Shown here: positions 8,462 to 16,951 of the stretch, piece after piece | Layout: every line of letters begins with the position of its first letter | Position numbering within the stretch: position 1 is the first letter of the stretch | From: Streptomyces reniochalinae | GTDB lineage: Bacteria; Actinomycetota; Actinomycetes; Streptomycetales; Streptomycetaceae | DNA length: 64,000 nucleotides | Assembly (NCBI RefSeq): GCF_003323735.1 | Contig: NZ_QOIM01000042.1 | Span: forward strand, 434,001 to 498,000 | Reading direction: 5' to 3' | The notes under the pieces: generated by a model | The model's database searches: none | The model's input: only the letters and a program-made list of their open reading frames with translations | Told to the model about the DNA's origin: nothing | Translations under genes and position numbers: made by a program

Positions 8462-8493
8462 CGGTGCGGGAAGCCGGCCGGCTTCCCGCACCG
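8462..8493. terminator. Bidirectional terminator palindrome between I36 gene and aceE
   Basis: A perfect 32-base palindrome with a 16-bp arm (CGGTGCGGGAAGCCGG and its exact complement) lies in the convergent gap. Like most Streptomyces terminators it lacks a U-tract. Confidence 0.75.
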
Positions 8494-8503
8494 CGCGGCG
8501 GAC

Positions 8504-11254
8504 TCAGGCGTCGCCGCCCGCTGTGCCCGGGTCGGCCGACGCCACCTCGAGCAGGTCATAGCGGTCGATCGCCTGCTTGAGGGCGGAGCGGTCCACCTTC
8601 CCCTCCCTGGCCAGCTCGGTCAGCACCCCGAGCACGATCGACTGCGCGTCGATGTGGAAGAAGCGCCGGGCGGCGCCCCGCGTGTCGGCGAATCCGAAGC
8701 CGTCCGCGCCCAGCGACTGGTAGGTGCCCGGCACCCAGCGGGCGATCTGGTCGGGCACGGCCCGCATCCAGTCGGAGACCGCCACCTTGGGGCCTTCCGC
8801 CCCCTGGAGCTTGCGCGTGACGTAGGGGACGCGCTGCTCCTCCTCCTCCGGGTTCAGCAGGTTGTGCTCTTCGACCGCCACGGCCTCGCGCCGCAGCTCG
8901 TTCCAGGAGGTCGCCGACCACACGTCGGCCTTCACGTCCCACTCGTCGGCGAGGAGACGCTGCGCCTCCAGCGCCCACGGCAGCGCCACCCCGGAGGCGA
9001 GGATCTGCGCGGAGTGGGTCCCCCGCTCGCCCGCCTGGTACCGGTAGAGGCCCTTGAGGATGCCCTCGGTGTCCACGTTCTCGGGCTCGGCCGGCTGCCG
9101 GAGGGGCTCGTTGTAGACGGTGAGGTAGTAGAAGACGTCCTCACCCTGCGGGTGCTCCTCGCTGGAGCCGTACATCCGCCGGAGCCCGTCCTGGACGATG
9201 TGGGCGATCTCGAAACCGAACGCCGGATCGTAGGCGACGACGGCCGGGTTCGTGGAGGCGAGCAGCTGCGAGTGGCCGTCGGCGTGCTGCAACCCCTCGC
9301 CGGTCAGCGTGGTGCGCCCGGCGGTGGCTCCCAGCACGAAGCCGCGCGCCAGCTGGTCGCCCATCTGCCAGAACTGGTCGCCGGTCCGCTGGAAACCGAA
9401 CATCGAGTAGAAGACGTAGATCGGAATCAGCGGCTCGCCGTGGGTGGCATAGGCCGACCCGGCGGCGATGGCCGCGGCGATGCAGCCCGCCTCGGAGATG
9501 CCGTCGTGCAGCATCTGCCCGGTGGGCGACTCCTTGTAGGCGAGCAGCAGTTCGCGGTCCACGGACTCGTACAGCTGCCCGAGCGGGTTGTAGATCTTCG
9601 CCGAGGGGAAGAAGGAGTCCATCCCGAAGGTGCGGTACTCGTCGGGCGCGATCGGCACGAAGCGCCTGCCGACCTCCTTGTCCCGCATGAGGTCCTTCAA
9701 CAGCCGTACGAACGCCATGGTCGTGGCGATCTCCTGCTGCCCGGACCCCTTCTTCAGCGTGGCGTAGGCCTTGTCGTCGGGAAGCTGGAGCGGTTTGGCC
9801 CGGTTGATCCGTGTCGGTACATAGCCGCCGCACTCCCGGCGGCGGTCGTGCATGTACTGGATTTCCTCCGAGTCCCGGCCCGGGTGGTAGTAGGGCGGCG
9901 CACCCGACTCCAGCTCCTTGTCGGGGATCGGCAGGTGCAGCCGGTCGCGGAAGTGCTTGAGGTCGTCGACCGTCAGCTTCTTCATCTGGTGCGTGGCGTT
10001 GCGGCCCTCGAAGTTGGGGCCCAGCGTCCAGCCCTTGATCGTCTGCGCCAGGATGACGGTCGGCTGCCCCTTGTGCTCGGCCGCGGCCTTGTAGGCGGCA
10101 TAGACCTTGCGGTGGTCGTGTCCGCCACGGCCGAGGTGCAGCAACTGGTCGTCGGTCATGTTCTCCGCCATCGAGCGCAGCCGCTGGTCACCGCCGAAGA
10201 AGTGCTCGCGGATGTAGGCGCCGCTCTCGGTGGCGTAGGTCTGGAACTGCCCGTCCGGTGTGGTGTTCAGCTTGTTGACCAGCACACCGTCCCGGTCCTG
10301 CGCCAGCAGCGGGTCCCAGGAGCGGTCCCACACCAGCTTGATCACGTTCCAGCCTGCACCCCGGAAGTAGGACTCCAGCTCCTGGATCACCTTGCCGTTG
10401 CCGCGCACCGGCCCGTCGAGGCGCTGGAGGTTGCAGTTGATGACGAAGGTGAGGTTGTCCAGCCCCTCGCGGGCCGCCAGGGACAGCTGTCCGAGGGACT
10501 CGGGCTCGTCCATCTCGCCGTCCCCGAGGAAGGCCCACACCCGCGACTTGGAGGTGTCGGCGATGCCCCGTGCCTCCATGTAGCGGTTCATCCGCGCCTG
10601 GTGGATCGCCCCGATCGGGCCGAGGCCCATGGAGACGGTGGGGAACTCCCAGAAGTCCGGCATCAACCGCGGATGCGGATAGCTGGAGAGGCCGTGGGGC
10701 GCCTTGCTCTTCTCCTGCCGGAACCCGTCGAGCTGCGCCTCGGAGAGCCGGTCGAGCAGATAGGCGCGGGCGTAGATGCCGGGGGAGGCGTGCCCCTGGA
10801 AGAAGACCTGGTCGCCGCCGTCACCCTCGTCCTTGCCCCGGAAGAAGTGGTTGAAGCCCACGTCGTAGAGGGAGGCGGAGGAGGCGAAGGTGGCGATGTG
10901 TCCGCCCACCCCGATGCCGGGGCGCTGGGCGCGGGAGACCATCACGGCCGCGTTCCAGCGGGTCGCGTTCAGGACCTTCCGCTCGATCTCCTCGTTGCCG
11001 GGGAAGAACGGCTCGTCCTTGGTCGCGATGGTGTTGACGTAGTCCGTGCTGCGCATCTCCGGAACGGCCACGCGCTTCTCGCGGGCGCGTTCGATGAGCC
11101 GGAGCATGAGGTAGCGGGCGCGTTCCCGGCCTCGCTCGTCGACGGCGGCGTCGAGCGAGTCGAGCCATTCCCGGGTTTCTTCGGGGTCGAAATCCGGGAC
11201 CTGGCTGGGAAGGCCGCCAATGATGATCGGGTTGCGATCGGATCCGGAAGCCAC
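8504..11254 (-). CDS. aceE: Pyruvate dehydrogenase E1, homodimeric type
   Basis: A 916-residue thiamine-diphosphate enzyme that decarboxylates pyruvate and passes the acetyl group to the lipoyl domain of the E2 subunit, feeding the TCA cycle. The TPP-binding motif is intact: GDGEMDEPES (244-253) through NCNLQRLDGP (273-282). A later transketolase-type pyrimidine domain has ISEAGCIAAAIAAGSAY, and the C-terminal domain is complete. Length and sequence match the single-chain AceE of actinobacteria. The start is GTG 11254 with GAAGGAA five bases upstream. As is usual in Streptomyces it is a lone gene, not linked to E2/E3, and is followed across a divergent gap by DUF3052. Confidence 0.98.
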   Translation of the reverse strand: MASGSDRNPIIIGGLPSQVPDFDPEETREWLDSLDAAVDERGRERARYLMLRLIERAREKRVAVPEMRSTDYVNTIATKDEPFFPGNEEIERKVLNATRWNAAVMVSRAQRPGIGVGGHIATFASSASLYDVGFNHFFRGKDEGDGGDQVFFQGHASPGIYARAYLLDRLSEAQLDGFRQEKSKAPHGLSSYPHPRLMPDFWEFPTVSMGLGPIGAIHQARMNRYMEARGIADTSKSRVWAFLGDGEMDEPESLGQLSLAAREGLDNLTFVINCNLQRLDGPVRGNGKVIQELESYFRGAGWNVIKLVWDRSWDPLLAQDRDGVLVNKLNTTPDGQFQTYATESGAYIREHFFGGDQRLRSMAENMTDDQLLHLGRGGHDHRKVYAAYKAAAEHKGQPTVILAQTIKGWTLGPNFEGRNATHQMKKLTVDDLKHFRDRLHLPIPDKELESGAPPYYHPGRDSEEIQYMHDRRRECGGYVPTRINRAKPLQLPDDKAYATLKKGSGQQEIATTMAFVRLLKDLMRDKEVGRRFVPIAPDEYRTFGMDSFFPSAKIYNPLGQLYESVDRELLLAYKESPTGQMLHDGISEAGCIAAAIAAGSAYATHGEPLIPIYVFYSMFGFQRTGDQFWQMGDQLARGFVLGATAGRTTLTGEGLQHADGHSQLLASTNPAVVAYDPAFGFEIAHIVQDGLRRMYGSSEEHPQGEDVFYYLTVYNEPLRQPAEPENVDTEGILKGLYRYQAGERGTHSAQILASGVALPWALEAQRLLADEWDVKADVWSATSWNELRREAVAVEEHNLLNPEEEEQRVPYVTRKLQGAEGPKVAVSDWMRAVPDQIARWVPGTYQSLGADGFGFADTRGAARRFFHIDAQSIVLGVLTELAREGKVDRSALKQAIDRYDLLEVASADPGTAGGDA

Positions 11255-11761
11255 GCTGTTCCTTCGCTGTATCGGTCGTGTGGTGCTCTGCGAGCCGGGT
11301 GGCGGCGCACGCCGTGCCTTCCTGCCGGAGGGGGCCTCGCGCCGCCTCCATCGTGTACCGCCGGTGCTGTGACGTCATCTGTACCGAGAGGTAACCCGGC
11401 GGGTCCTGGGGCGGGCCGGCGGCCGGGTCGCGCTCGGGCGGCGAGGCGGTCAAACCGCAACCTTACGCCCATCGGGGATGCGGGCCCGCTCTCCGCTCCG
11501 ACCACCCCAAACGTCCGTTCGGCCCCGGGTGCATCCCTACGGCTCCCCCGGCACAGCCGGGGCAAACCTGGCGGATCGCGGCGACCGCAATGTGGCCTGA
11601 ACCACTCTCGATCAGGCATTGTGGGATGACACGTCAACGTTTGTGCGGGATCGACGGCCGGGTACTTGCGTGATCCGGCCCGCCCGTGTGGACTACGGCC
11701 CATGCTTCGCGTACGCGCGAGGCTCAACCCCATATTCGCGAGACATGACTGGAGGCAATCC
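11255..11761. other. Divergent regulatory gap, aceE / DUF3052
   Basis: About 507 bases without a convincing gene. It holds both promoters and leaders. A short hairpin (CCCCGGC-ACA-GCCGGGG, 11546-11562) is visible. The stretch 11580-11700 is less GC-extreme than its surroundings and is the likely promoter zone. No operator could be recognised with confidence. Confidence 0.4.
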
Positions 11762-12199
11762 GTGAGCGCGACCGCGGACCACGCGGAGGAGCGGACCAAC
11801 CCCGCCGCAAGGCTGGGTTTCCAGCCCGGACAGGTGGTCCAGGAGATCGGCTACGACGACGACGTCGACCAGGAGCTCCGCGAGTCCATCGAGGAGAGCA
11901 CCGGCACGGAGCTGGTCGACGAGGAGTACGACGATGTGGCCGACGCCGTGGTGCTGTGGTTCCGCGACGAGGACGGTGATCTGACGGACGCGCTGGTGGA
12001 CGCGATCACGATGATCGACGAGGGCGCACCCGTCTGGCTGCTGACCCCGAAGACGGGGCGCGAGGGCTATGTCGAGCCCAGCGAGATCGGCGAGGCGTCC
12101 AAGACCGCGGGCCTGTCCCAGACCAAGAGCTTCAACGCGGCCAAGGACTGGACGGGCAGCCGCCTGGTCACCCCGAAGGGCGCTCCGAACAAGCGCTGA
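11762..12199 (+). CDS. DUF3052 protein
   Basis: A 145-residue very acidic protein matching the actinobacterial DUF3052 family. It has the features GYDDDVDQELRE, a DEEYDDVADAVVLWFRDEDGDL core and a Lys-rich end (GSRLVTPKGAPNKR). It has no membrane segment and no catalytic motif. A position next to aceE is conserved in Streptomyces as I remember it (SCO2370 in S. coelicolor), and a link to AceE or fatty-acid/PDH biology is only guilt by association. The GTG start at 11762 has GGAGG six bases upstream; longer in-frame starts have no such site. The biochemical function is unknown. Confidence 0.88.
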   Translation: MSATADHAEERTNPAARLGFQPGQVVQEIGYDDDVDQELRESIEESTGTELVDEEYDDVADAVVLWFRDEDGDLTDALVDAITMIDEGAPVWLLTPKTGREGYVEPSEIGEASKTAGLSQTKSFNAAKDWTGSRLVTPKGAPNKR

Positions 12200-12300
12200 G
12201 CGACGGCGCGACAGCGCGCCGTCGCCGCGGGTATCCCGCCCCGTGCGTGTCCGTACACGCGGCCGGCCCCGGTGCGACTCGGACCCCTCCGAGCAACACC

Positions 12301-12371
12301 GGGGCCCGACCTGTGCTCGGGGCCCGACCTGTGCTCGGGGCCCGACCTGTGCTCGGGGCCGACCTGCGCCC
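12301..12371. repeat. 18-bp tandem repeat, three exact copies plus a degenerate one
   Basis: The unit GGGGCCCGACCTGTGCTC is repeated three times without change, then once with changes (GGGGCCGACCTGCGCCC). Exact identity suggests recent slippage. Confidence 0.85.
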
Positions 12372-13177
12372 GAAGCCCCACGACCCTCGGCGGTCTCGGG
12401 GCGGGATCCTTGCACCCGTCGGCCCCCGGCCAGGGCTTCGCTCCAAGGCTCCGCCCCGGCCCCGCCCCCTGGCCCCGCTTCTAAGCCTTGGCCCGCGCCC
12501 CTGAGGCTTGGCCCGCGCCCTCGACTTGGCTGTCGGTCCCGGCCCGCAGCCCGGGCGCCCGGGCTGCGCCTCTCGACCTTCGCCGCCGGCTCCGGCCCGG
12601 GCACCTGGCCCCGGCACCCGGTCCCGGCCCGGGCACTCGGCCACGATGCGTGGCCCTCGGTCGAGATTCCGGCTCCCCACCCCCAGCCCGGCTGGCGTCC
12701 GACTCACGTTCCCCACCCCCCACCTCCGGTCCATGGCCCCGACCACGGGTGTCACTCGCCCACCCTTGATGTCACCAGCCCCGGCTTCGGCGCCCCTGGC
12801 CCACCCGGGCCTTCCGGGCCCCCGACCCAGTCCGTCTCGGGCCGCCCCGGGCGCCAGCTGACCCCGGAGTGGGCGGTGCGGCTCGTCACCCTTCCCTGGG
12901 CGTCACCTGATCCCGGACCGGGCGGGCAGCCCGTCACCTTCCGTGGGCATCACCTGGCCCGGACTGGGCGGGGCCCGTCACCTGCCCTGGACGAAGCCTG
13001 GCCCACGGACTGGCGGGGGAAGCGATCCCCCCGACCCCCGGGGCATCAGCTGATCCCTGGCCCAGGTGGGCGGCCCGCTCCCCCCCCGGGGGGGTCACCG
13101 GGGCAGCGGCCCCGGTCCATCCCACGCGGGGTGGCGGCCCGATCCGACCCGGGGGCGGCGGCCCGACTCCGCCCCCA

Positions 13178-13247
13178 GCGGCAGCAAGGCCCCGCCCCGA
13201 GCGGCGAACAACGCCCCGCCGCGAGCGGCAGCAAGGCCCCGCCCCGG
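13178..13247. repeat. 23-24-bp repeat, three units
   Basis: Units 1 and 3 (13178-13200, 13225-13247) are nearly identical and begin GCGGCAGCAAGGCCCCGCCC; the middle unit is diverged. Non-coding. Confidence 0.6.
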
Positions 13248-13315
13248 CGGCGGGCAAGCCCTGACCACGGGCGGCAGCCCGGCCCCGTCGCCGGGCTGCC
13301 GGGCTGCCGCCCCGC

Positions 13316-13359
13316 TGCACCGGCCCCTGACCGCCGCCCGGCGGTCAGGGGGCGGTGCA
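13316..13359. terminator. 44-base hairpin upstream of the peroxiredoxin gene
   Basis: A 20-bp stem with a single mismatch and a GCCC loop. The inner 12 bp (CCCCTGACCGCC / GGCGGTCAGGGG) are perfect. It ends exactly where the TAGGGT hexamer begins, so it may insulate the peroxiredoxin promoter from transcription coming through the repeat region. The terminator role is inferred. Confidence 0.5.
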
Positions 13360-13404
13360 TAGGGTGGGGGCATCTTTGTCCCGTCCACCGAAGGGAAAGT
13401 GCCA

Positions 13405-13863
13405 ATGGCGATCGAGGCCGGCACCAAGGCCCCCGACATCGAGCTCAAGGACCAGCACGGCCAGGCCGTGCGGCTCTCGGACTTCCAGGGCAAGAAGAAC
13501 GTCGTCTTGCTCTTCTACCCCTTCGCCTTCACCGGGGTGTGCACCGGTGAGCTGTGCGCCCTGCGGGATGAGCTGCCGCAGTTCGTCAACGACGAGGTGC
13601 AGCTGCTCGCGGTTTCTAACGACTCGCCCTTCGCGCTGCGTGTCTTCGCGGAGAAGGAGGGTCTGGAGTACCCGCTGCTGTCCGACTTCTGGCCGCACGG
13701 TGAGGCCTCGCGTGCCTATGGCGTCTTCGACGAGGAGAAGGGCTGCGCGGTGCGCGGCACCTTCGTCATCGACAAGGAGGGCGTCGTCCGCTGGACCGTG
13801 GTGAACGGTCTGCCCGACGCGCGGGACCTCAACGACTACGTCAAGGCTCTCGCAAGCCTCTGA
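13405..13863 (+). CDS. AhpE-type peroxiredoxin
   Basis: A 152-residue thiol peroxidase that reduces hydrogen peroxide, peroxynitrite or lipid peroxides in the cytoplasm. The peroxidatic cysteine is in YPFAFTGVCTGELC (the PxxxTxxC pattern), preceded by the expected FQGKKNVVLLFY strand. RGTFVIDKEGVVRW is the late peroxiredoxin signature. A cysteine four residues after the peroxidatic one, or Cys in KGCAVRG, could act as resolving thiol. Length and sequence match mycobacterial AhpE. ATG 13405 has GAAGGG at a good distance; an in-frame GTG at 13399 is too close to it. It is followed by a terminator and then by the Ter stress genes. Confidence 0.93.
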   Translation: MAIEAGTKAPDIELKDQHGQAVRLSDFQGKKNVVLLFYPFAFTGVCTGELCALRDELPQFVNDEVQLLAVSNDSPFALRVFAEKEGLEYPLLSDFWPHGEASRAYGVFDEEKGCAVRGTFVIDKEGVVRWTVVNGLPDARDLNDYVKALASL

Positions 13864-13887
13864 GTACGCGTGTCACCGCACGCCATT

Positions 13888-13911
13888 GCCGTCCCGCCGC
13901 GCCGGGACGGC
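13888..13911 (+). terminator. Terminator after the peroxiredoxin gene
   Basis: A perfect 9-bp stem GCCGTCCCG / CGGGACGGC with a six-base loop, 25 bases past the stop codon. Confidence 0.65.
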
Positions 13912-14069
13912 GCTTCCGGGCGCCCCCGGGGGGCCCGGTGCGACCCGGATCAGCTCTGTAAGAGGGCTGTGTCCCGGGGAACCGCTCACTAGGATCGAAT
14001 CGTTGATCTGACGGCATCCGAAAACGGGGGCACGCAGTGCTCCTCACGAACAACTGACCAGGAGGACTC

Positions 14070-14645
14070 GTGGGAGTCAGCCTCAGCAAGGGCGGCAACG
14101 TCTCGCTGACCAAGGAGGCCCCGAACCTGACGGCGGTCATCGTCGGTCTGGGCTGGGACGCGCGTACGACGACCGGCGCCGATTTCGACCTCGACGCGAG
14201 CGCCCTGCTGACGAATCCGGAGGGCAAGGTCGGCAACGACCAGAACTTCGTGTTCTTCAACAATCTCAAGAGCCCCGACGGCTCGGTCGAGCACACCGGT
14301 GACAACCTCACCGGTGAGGGCGAAGGCGACGACGAGGTCATCAAGGTGAACCTCGCGGGAGTGCCCGCCGACGTCGACAAGATCGTCTTCCCCGTCTCGA
14401 TCTACGAGGCGGAGAGCCGCCAGCAGAGTTTCGGCCAGGTGCGCAACGCCTACATCCGCGTCGTCAACCAGGCGGACAACAACGAGCTGGCGCGCTACGA
14501 CCTCAGTGAGGACGCGTCGACCGAGACGGCCATGGTCTTCGGGGAGCTCTACCGGCACGGTGCCGAGTGGAAGTTCCGCGCCATCGGCCAGGGGTACGCC
14601 TCGGGTCTGCGCGGTATCGCGCAGGACTTCGGCGTGAACGTCTGA
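14070..14645 (+). CDS. terD: TerD-family stress protein, copy 1
   Basis: A 191-residue TerD domain protein, a cytoplasmic calcium-binding beta-sandwich that associates with TerC-type membrane proteins in tellurite, metal and DNA-damage tolerance. It has the conserved core GADFDLDASALLTNPEGKV (acidic Ca2+ ligands), VFFNNLKSPDGSVEHTGDN, a second acidic loop (GEGEGDDEVIKV) and the end motif ELYRHGAEWKFRAIGQGY. The start is GTG 14070 with GGAGGA five bases away. A TAGGAT hexamer at 13990-13995 is a possible -10. It is about two-thirds identical by eye to the next gene, a tandem duplication common in Streptomyces. Confidence 0.95.
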   Translation: MGVSLSKGGNVSLTKEAPNLTAVIVGLGWDARTTTGADFDLDASALLTNPEGKVGNDQNFVFFNNLKSPDGSVEHTGDNLTGEGEGDDEVIKVNLAGVPADVDKIVFPVSIYEAESRQQSFGQVRNAYIRVVNQADNNELARYDLSEDASTETAMVFGELYRHGAEWKFRAIGQGYASGLRGIAQDFGVNV

Positions 14646-14953
14646 GGAACCCAGGGCGGGTACTCCGCGCCCCGCGGGCCCGAGCGTCGGGCCGGCGGGG
14701 CGCGCTGCCAGGGACCGGCAGCCACGGGCGCCGCAGGCTTCCGTAATCGGGAGGTGTGCGGCGCCCGGTGGTACGGACACACTGAGGGCACCGCGGTGCG
14801 CCGCTCCGGCCGCACGCGGACCGAGTGGCCCGGAGCGAGCCGGGAGGCGGAAGCGCCCATCCGGCCGTGGGCCGGGAGACGGATGAGCCGGCCGTGGGCC
14901 GGGAACGGGAGAGCCGGGGCTAGCCGGGAGAGCCGGGGAGAGGAACATCGAAC
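14646..14953 (+). terminator. Gap between terD copies with two strong hairpins
   Basis: The first hairpin (14666-14704) has perfect 10-bp outer arms CGCGCCCCGC / GCGGGGCGCG plus an inner GGGCCCG stem. The second (14726-14766) has arms GGGCGCCGCA / TGCGGCGCCC around a 21-base loop. They imply that the two terD genes are separate transcripts or differ in stability. No gene is seen here; the second terD promoter should lie in 14770-14950. Confidence 0.6.
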
Positions 14954-15532
14954 ATGAGCGTGACGCTCGCCAAGGGGGGAAACGTCTCCCTCTCGAAGGC
15001 CGCACCGAATCTGACCCAGGTCCAGATCGGTCTCGGCTGGAAGGCCCGTTCCACGACGGGTGCCGATTTCGACCTCGACGCGAGTGCGCTGTTGTGCTCG
15101 GGCGGCCGGGTCATGGGTGACGAGTACTTCATCTTCTACAACAACCTCAAGAGCCCCGAGGGCTCTGTGGAGCACACCGGCGACGAGTTGGTCGGTGGCA
15201 CGGGCGGTGGGGACGACGAGACGGTCCTGGTGGACCTGTCGCTGGTCCCCGCCCAGGTCGACAAGGTGGTCTTCCCCGTCTCGATCTACGACGCGGAGAA
15301 CCGGCACCAGACCTTCGGGCAGGTCACCGACGCCTACATCCGGGTCGTCAATCAGGCTGACGGCGTGGAGCTGGCCCGTTACGACCTGACGGAGGACGCG
15401 TCCTCGGAGACGGCGATGATCTTCGGGGAGCTCTATCGCTATAACGGAGAGTGGAAATTCCGTGCAGTCGGCCAGGGGTACGCCTCGGGGCTGCGGGGCA
15501 TCGCTCTAGACTTCGGCGTCAATGTCGCCTGA
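14954..15532 (+). CDS. terD: TerD-family stress protein, copy 2
   Basis: A 192-residue paralogue of the preceding gene, with the same layout: GADFDLDASALLCSGGRV, FYNNLKSPEGSVEHTGDE, the acidic loop GGTGGGDDETVLVDL and the closing YNGEWKFRAVGQGYASG. It should bind calcium and act with the TerC-like protein encoded next. ATG 14954 follows a GGGGAGAGGAA purine run. The 135-base gap to the next gene contains short repeated CTGTCGTCTT elements. Confidence 0.95.
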   Translation: MSVTLAKGGNVSLSKAAPNLTQVQIGLGWKARSTTGADFDLDASALLCSGGRVMGDEYFIFYNNLKSPEGSVEHTGDELVGGTGGGDDETVLVDLSLVPAQVDKVVFPVSIYDAENRHQTFGQVTDAYIRVVNQADGVELARYDLTEDASSETAMIFGELYRYNGEWKFRAVGQGYASGLRGIALDFGVNVA

Positions 15533-15667
15533 GAGCCGCTGCTGTCTTCGGCGCTTCTGTCGTCTTTGACATCTCTGTCGTCTTCGGGCGTTTCTGCCGT
15601 CACCGTCGGCTCGGCCGTCATGGCGCTTTGTGAACATACGTAGACCGGATACCGGATTGGGAAGCCA

Positions 15668-16822
15668 GTGCTCCTGAAAACCTTTGGCTGGTCCTTCGGC
15701 GTGACAGCCGTCGGACTGGCCGCAGCGGCGTTCTTCTGGGGGTGGGAGGCGTTCGCCCTCGTGGCGATCCTGTCCATCCTGGAGATCTCGCTGTCGTTCG
15801 ACAACGCGGTCGTCAACGCCGGCGTGCTGAAGAAGATGAACGCCTTCTGGCAGAAGATCTTCCTCACGGTCGGCATTCTTATCGCGGTATTCGGTATGCG
15901 GCTGGTCTTTCCGGTCATTATCGTCGCGATCACCGCCCAGGTGGGCCCGATCGAGGCCGTGCAGGTCGCGCTGGACAATCCGGACCGCTATGAGCAGCTG
16001 GTCACGGACGCGCATCCGGCCATCGCCGCGTTCGGCGGGATGTTCCTGCTGATGATCTTCCTGGACTTCATCTTCGACGAGCGCGAACACACGTGGATCA
16101 GCTGGCTGGAGCGTCCCCTCTCGCGGCTCGGGAAGGTCAACGGTCTCTCCGTCTGCATCGCGCTGATCGCGCTGCTGGTGGCCTCCACCACCCTGGCCAC
16201 CGCAGCCCACCAGCACGCTGGCGCGCACGCCGACAAGTCCGGCACGGTGCTGCTGGCCGGTATCGCCGGTCTGATCACGTATCTGATCGTCGGCGGACTC
16301 TCGGGGCACTTCGAGGACAAGCTGGAGGAGGAAGAGGAGCGCGAGCAGGAAGAGGAGGAAGCGGCCAAGCGCGCGGGGAAGCAGCCGACGGCCGTGGGAA
16401 TGGCCGGCAAGGCCGCCTTCTTCATGTTCCTCTACCTGGAGGTGCTGGACGCCTCGTTCTCCTTCGACGGGGTCATCGGCGCCTTCGCGGTCACCAACCA
16501 CATCTTCTGGATGGCGCTCGGTCTGGGCATCGGCGCGATGTACGTCAGGTCGCTCACGGTCTACCTGGTGCGCCAGGGGACGCTGGACGACTACGTCTAC
16601 CTGGAGCACGGCGCGCACTACGCCATCGGTGCCCTGTCCGTCATCCTGCTCGTCACCATCAAGTTCCAGATCAACGAGGTGATCACGGGTCTGGTCGGTG
16701 TCGTACTCATCGCCCTGTCGTTCTGGTCCTCGGTGCGGCGCAACCGTGCCATCGAGGCTGCTGGGGGAGAAGGCGGCGACGGGGACGAGAGCGAGCAATC
16801 CGAGGCCGCCTCACGCGTGTGA
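15668..16822 (+). CDS. TerC-like integral membrane protein (DUF475)
   Basis: A 384-residue membrane protein with about nine helices. It has the two TerC-superfamily signatures LEISLSFDNAVVNAG and YLEVLDASFSFDGVIGAF, each with acidic residues within a helix, suggesting a metal ion path. A charged cytoplasmic loop (EDKLEEEEEREQEEEEAA is the core) separates the halves and could contact TerD proteins. TerC proteins are thought to form membrane-bound Ter complexes or to export manganese during protein translocation; DUF475 is the actinobacterial branch. GTG 15668 has GGAAG four bases upstream. It lies in the same direction as both terD genes. Confidence 0.9.
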   Translation: MLLKTFGWSFGVTAVGLAAAAFFWGWEAFALVAILSILEISLSFDNAVVNAGVLKKMNAFWQKIFLTVGILIAVFGMRLVFPVIIVAITAQVGPIEAVQVALDNPDRYEQLVTDAHPAIAAFGGMFLLMIFLDFIFDEREHTWISWLERPLSRLGKVNGLSVCIALIALLVASTTLATAAHQHAGAHADKSGTVLLAGIAGLITYLIVGGLSGHFEDKLEEEEEREQEEEEAAKRAGKQPTAVGMAGKAAFFMFLYLEVLDASFSFDGVIGAFAVTNHIFWMALGLGIGAMYVRSLTVYLVRQGTLDDYVYLEHGAHYAIGALSVILLVTIKFQINEVITGLVGVVLIALSFWSSVRRNRAIEAAGGEGGDGDESEQSEAASRV

Positions 16823-16951
16823 CCGGCTGACGAACGAGGAACGCTCCCAGCGGGGCGGCTTCGCGGTGGTGCGGACCCTCTCGGGTCTCGCGGGCCCCGG
16901 AGCCGCCCCGTGGCGTGAGTGGGCGTTCCGAGCAGGAGTTGGGGGTGCGGG

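Larger units (their letters stand above)
12200..13404. other. 1.2-kb non-coding, repeat-rich gap
   Basis: No reading frame in this stretch gives a plausible protein. All long open frames are Pro/Arg/Gly/Ala-rich translations of extreme-GC DNA, do not match known domains and lack ribosome sites. It holds an 18-bp tandem repeat (12301-12371), a C8-G7 run near 13080-13094, a 23-24-bp repeat (13178-13247) and a 44-base hairpin (13316-13359). The promoter of the peroxiredoxin gene must lie near the right end; TAGGGT at 13360-13365 is a possible -10. Confidence 0.6.

Noticed and set aside
7865..11629. Very long open frame on the plus strand opposite aceE
   Set aside because: It is the antisense shadow of a conserved enzyme in high-GC DNA; the product has no domain and no ribosome site. 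The same reasoning removes the long antisense frames at 20971-23397, 24129-25490, 31890-33860 and 39525-41624.
12301..12371. CRISPR-like array
   Set aside because: Repeats are directly contiguous with no spacers and no cas genes nearby; a simple tandem repeat.
12069..13550. 493-codon plus-strand frame across the repeat-rich gap
   Set aside because: It overlaps both the DUF3052 and peroxiredoxin genes in another frame and translates simple GC repeats into Pro/Arg/Gly; no start site or domain.
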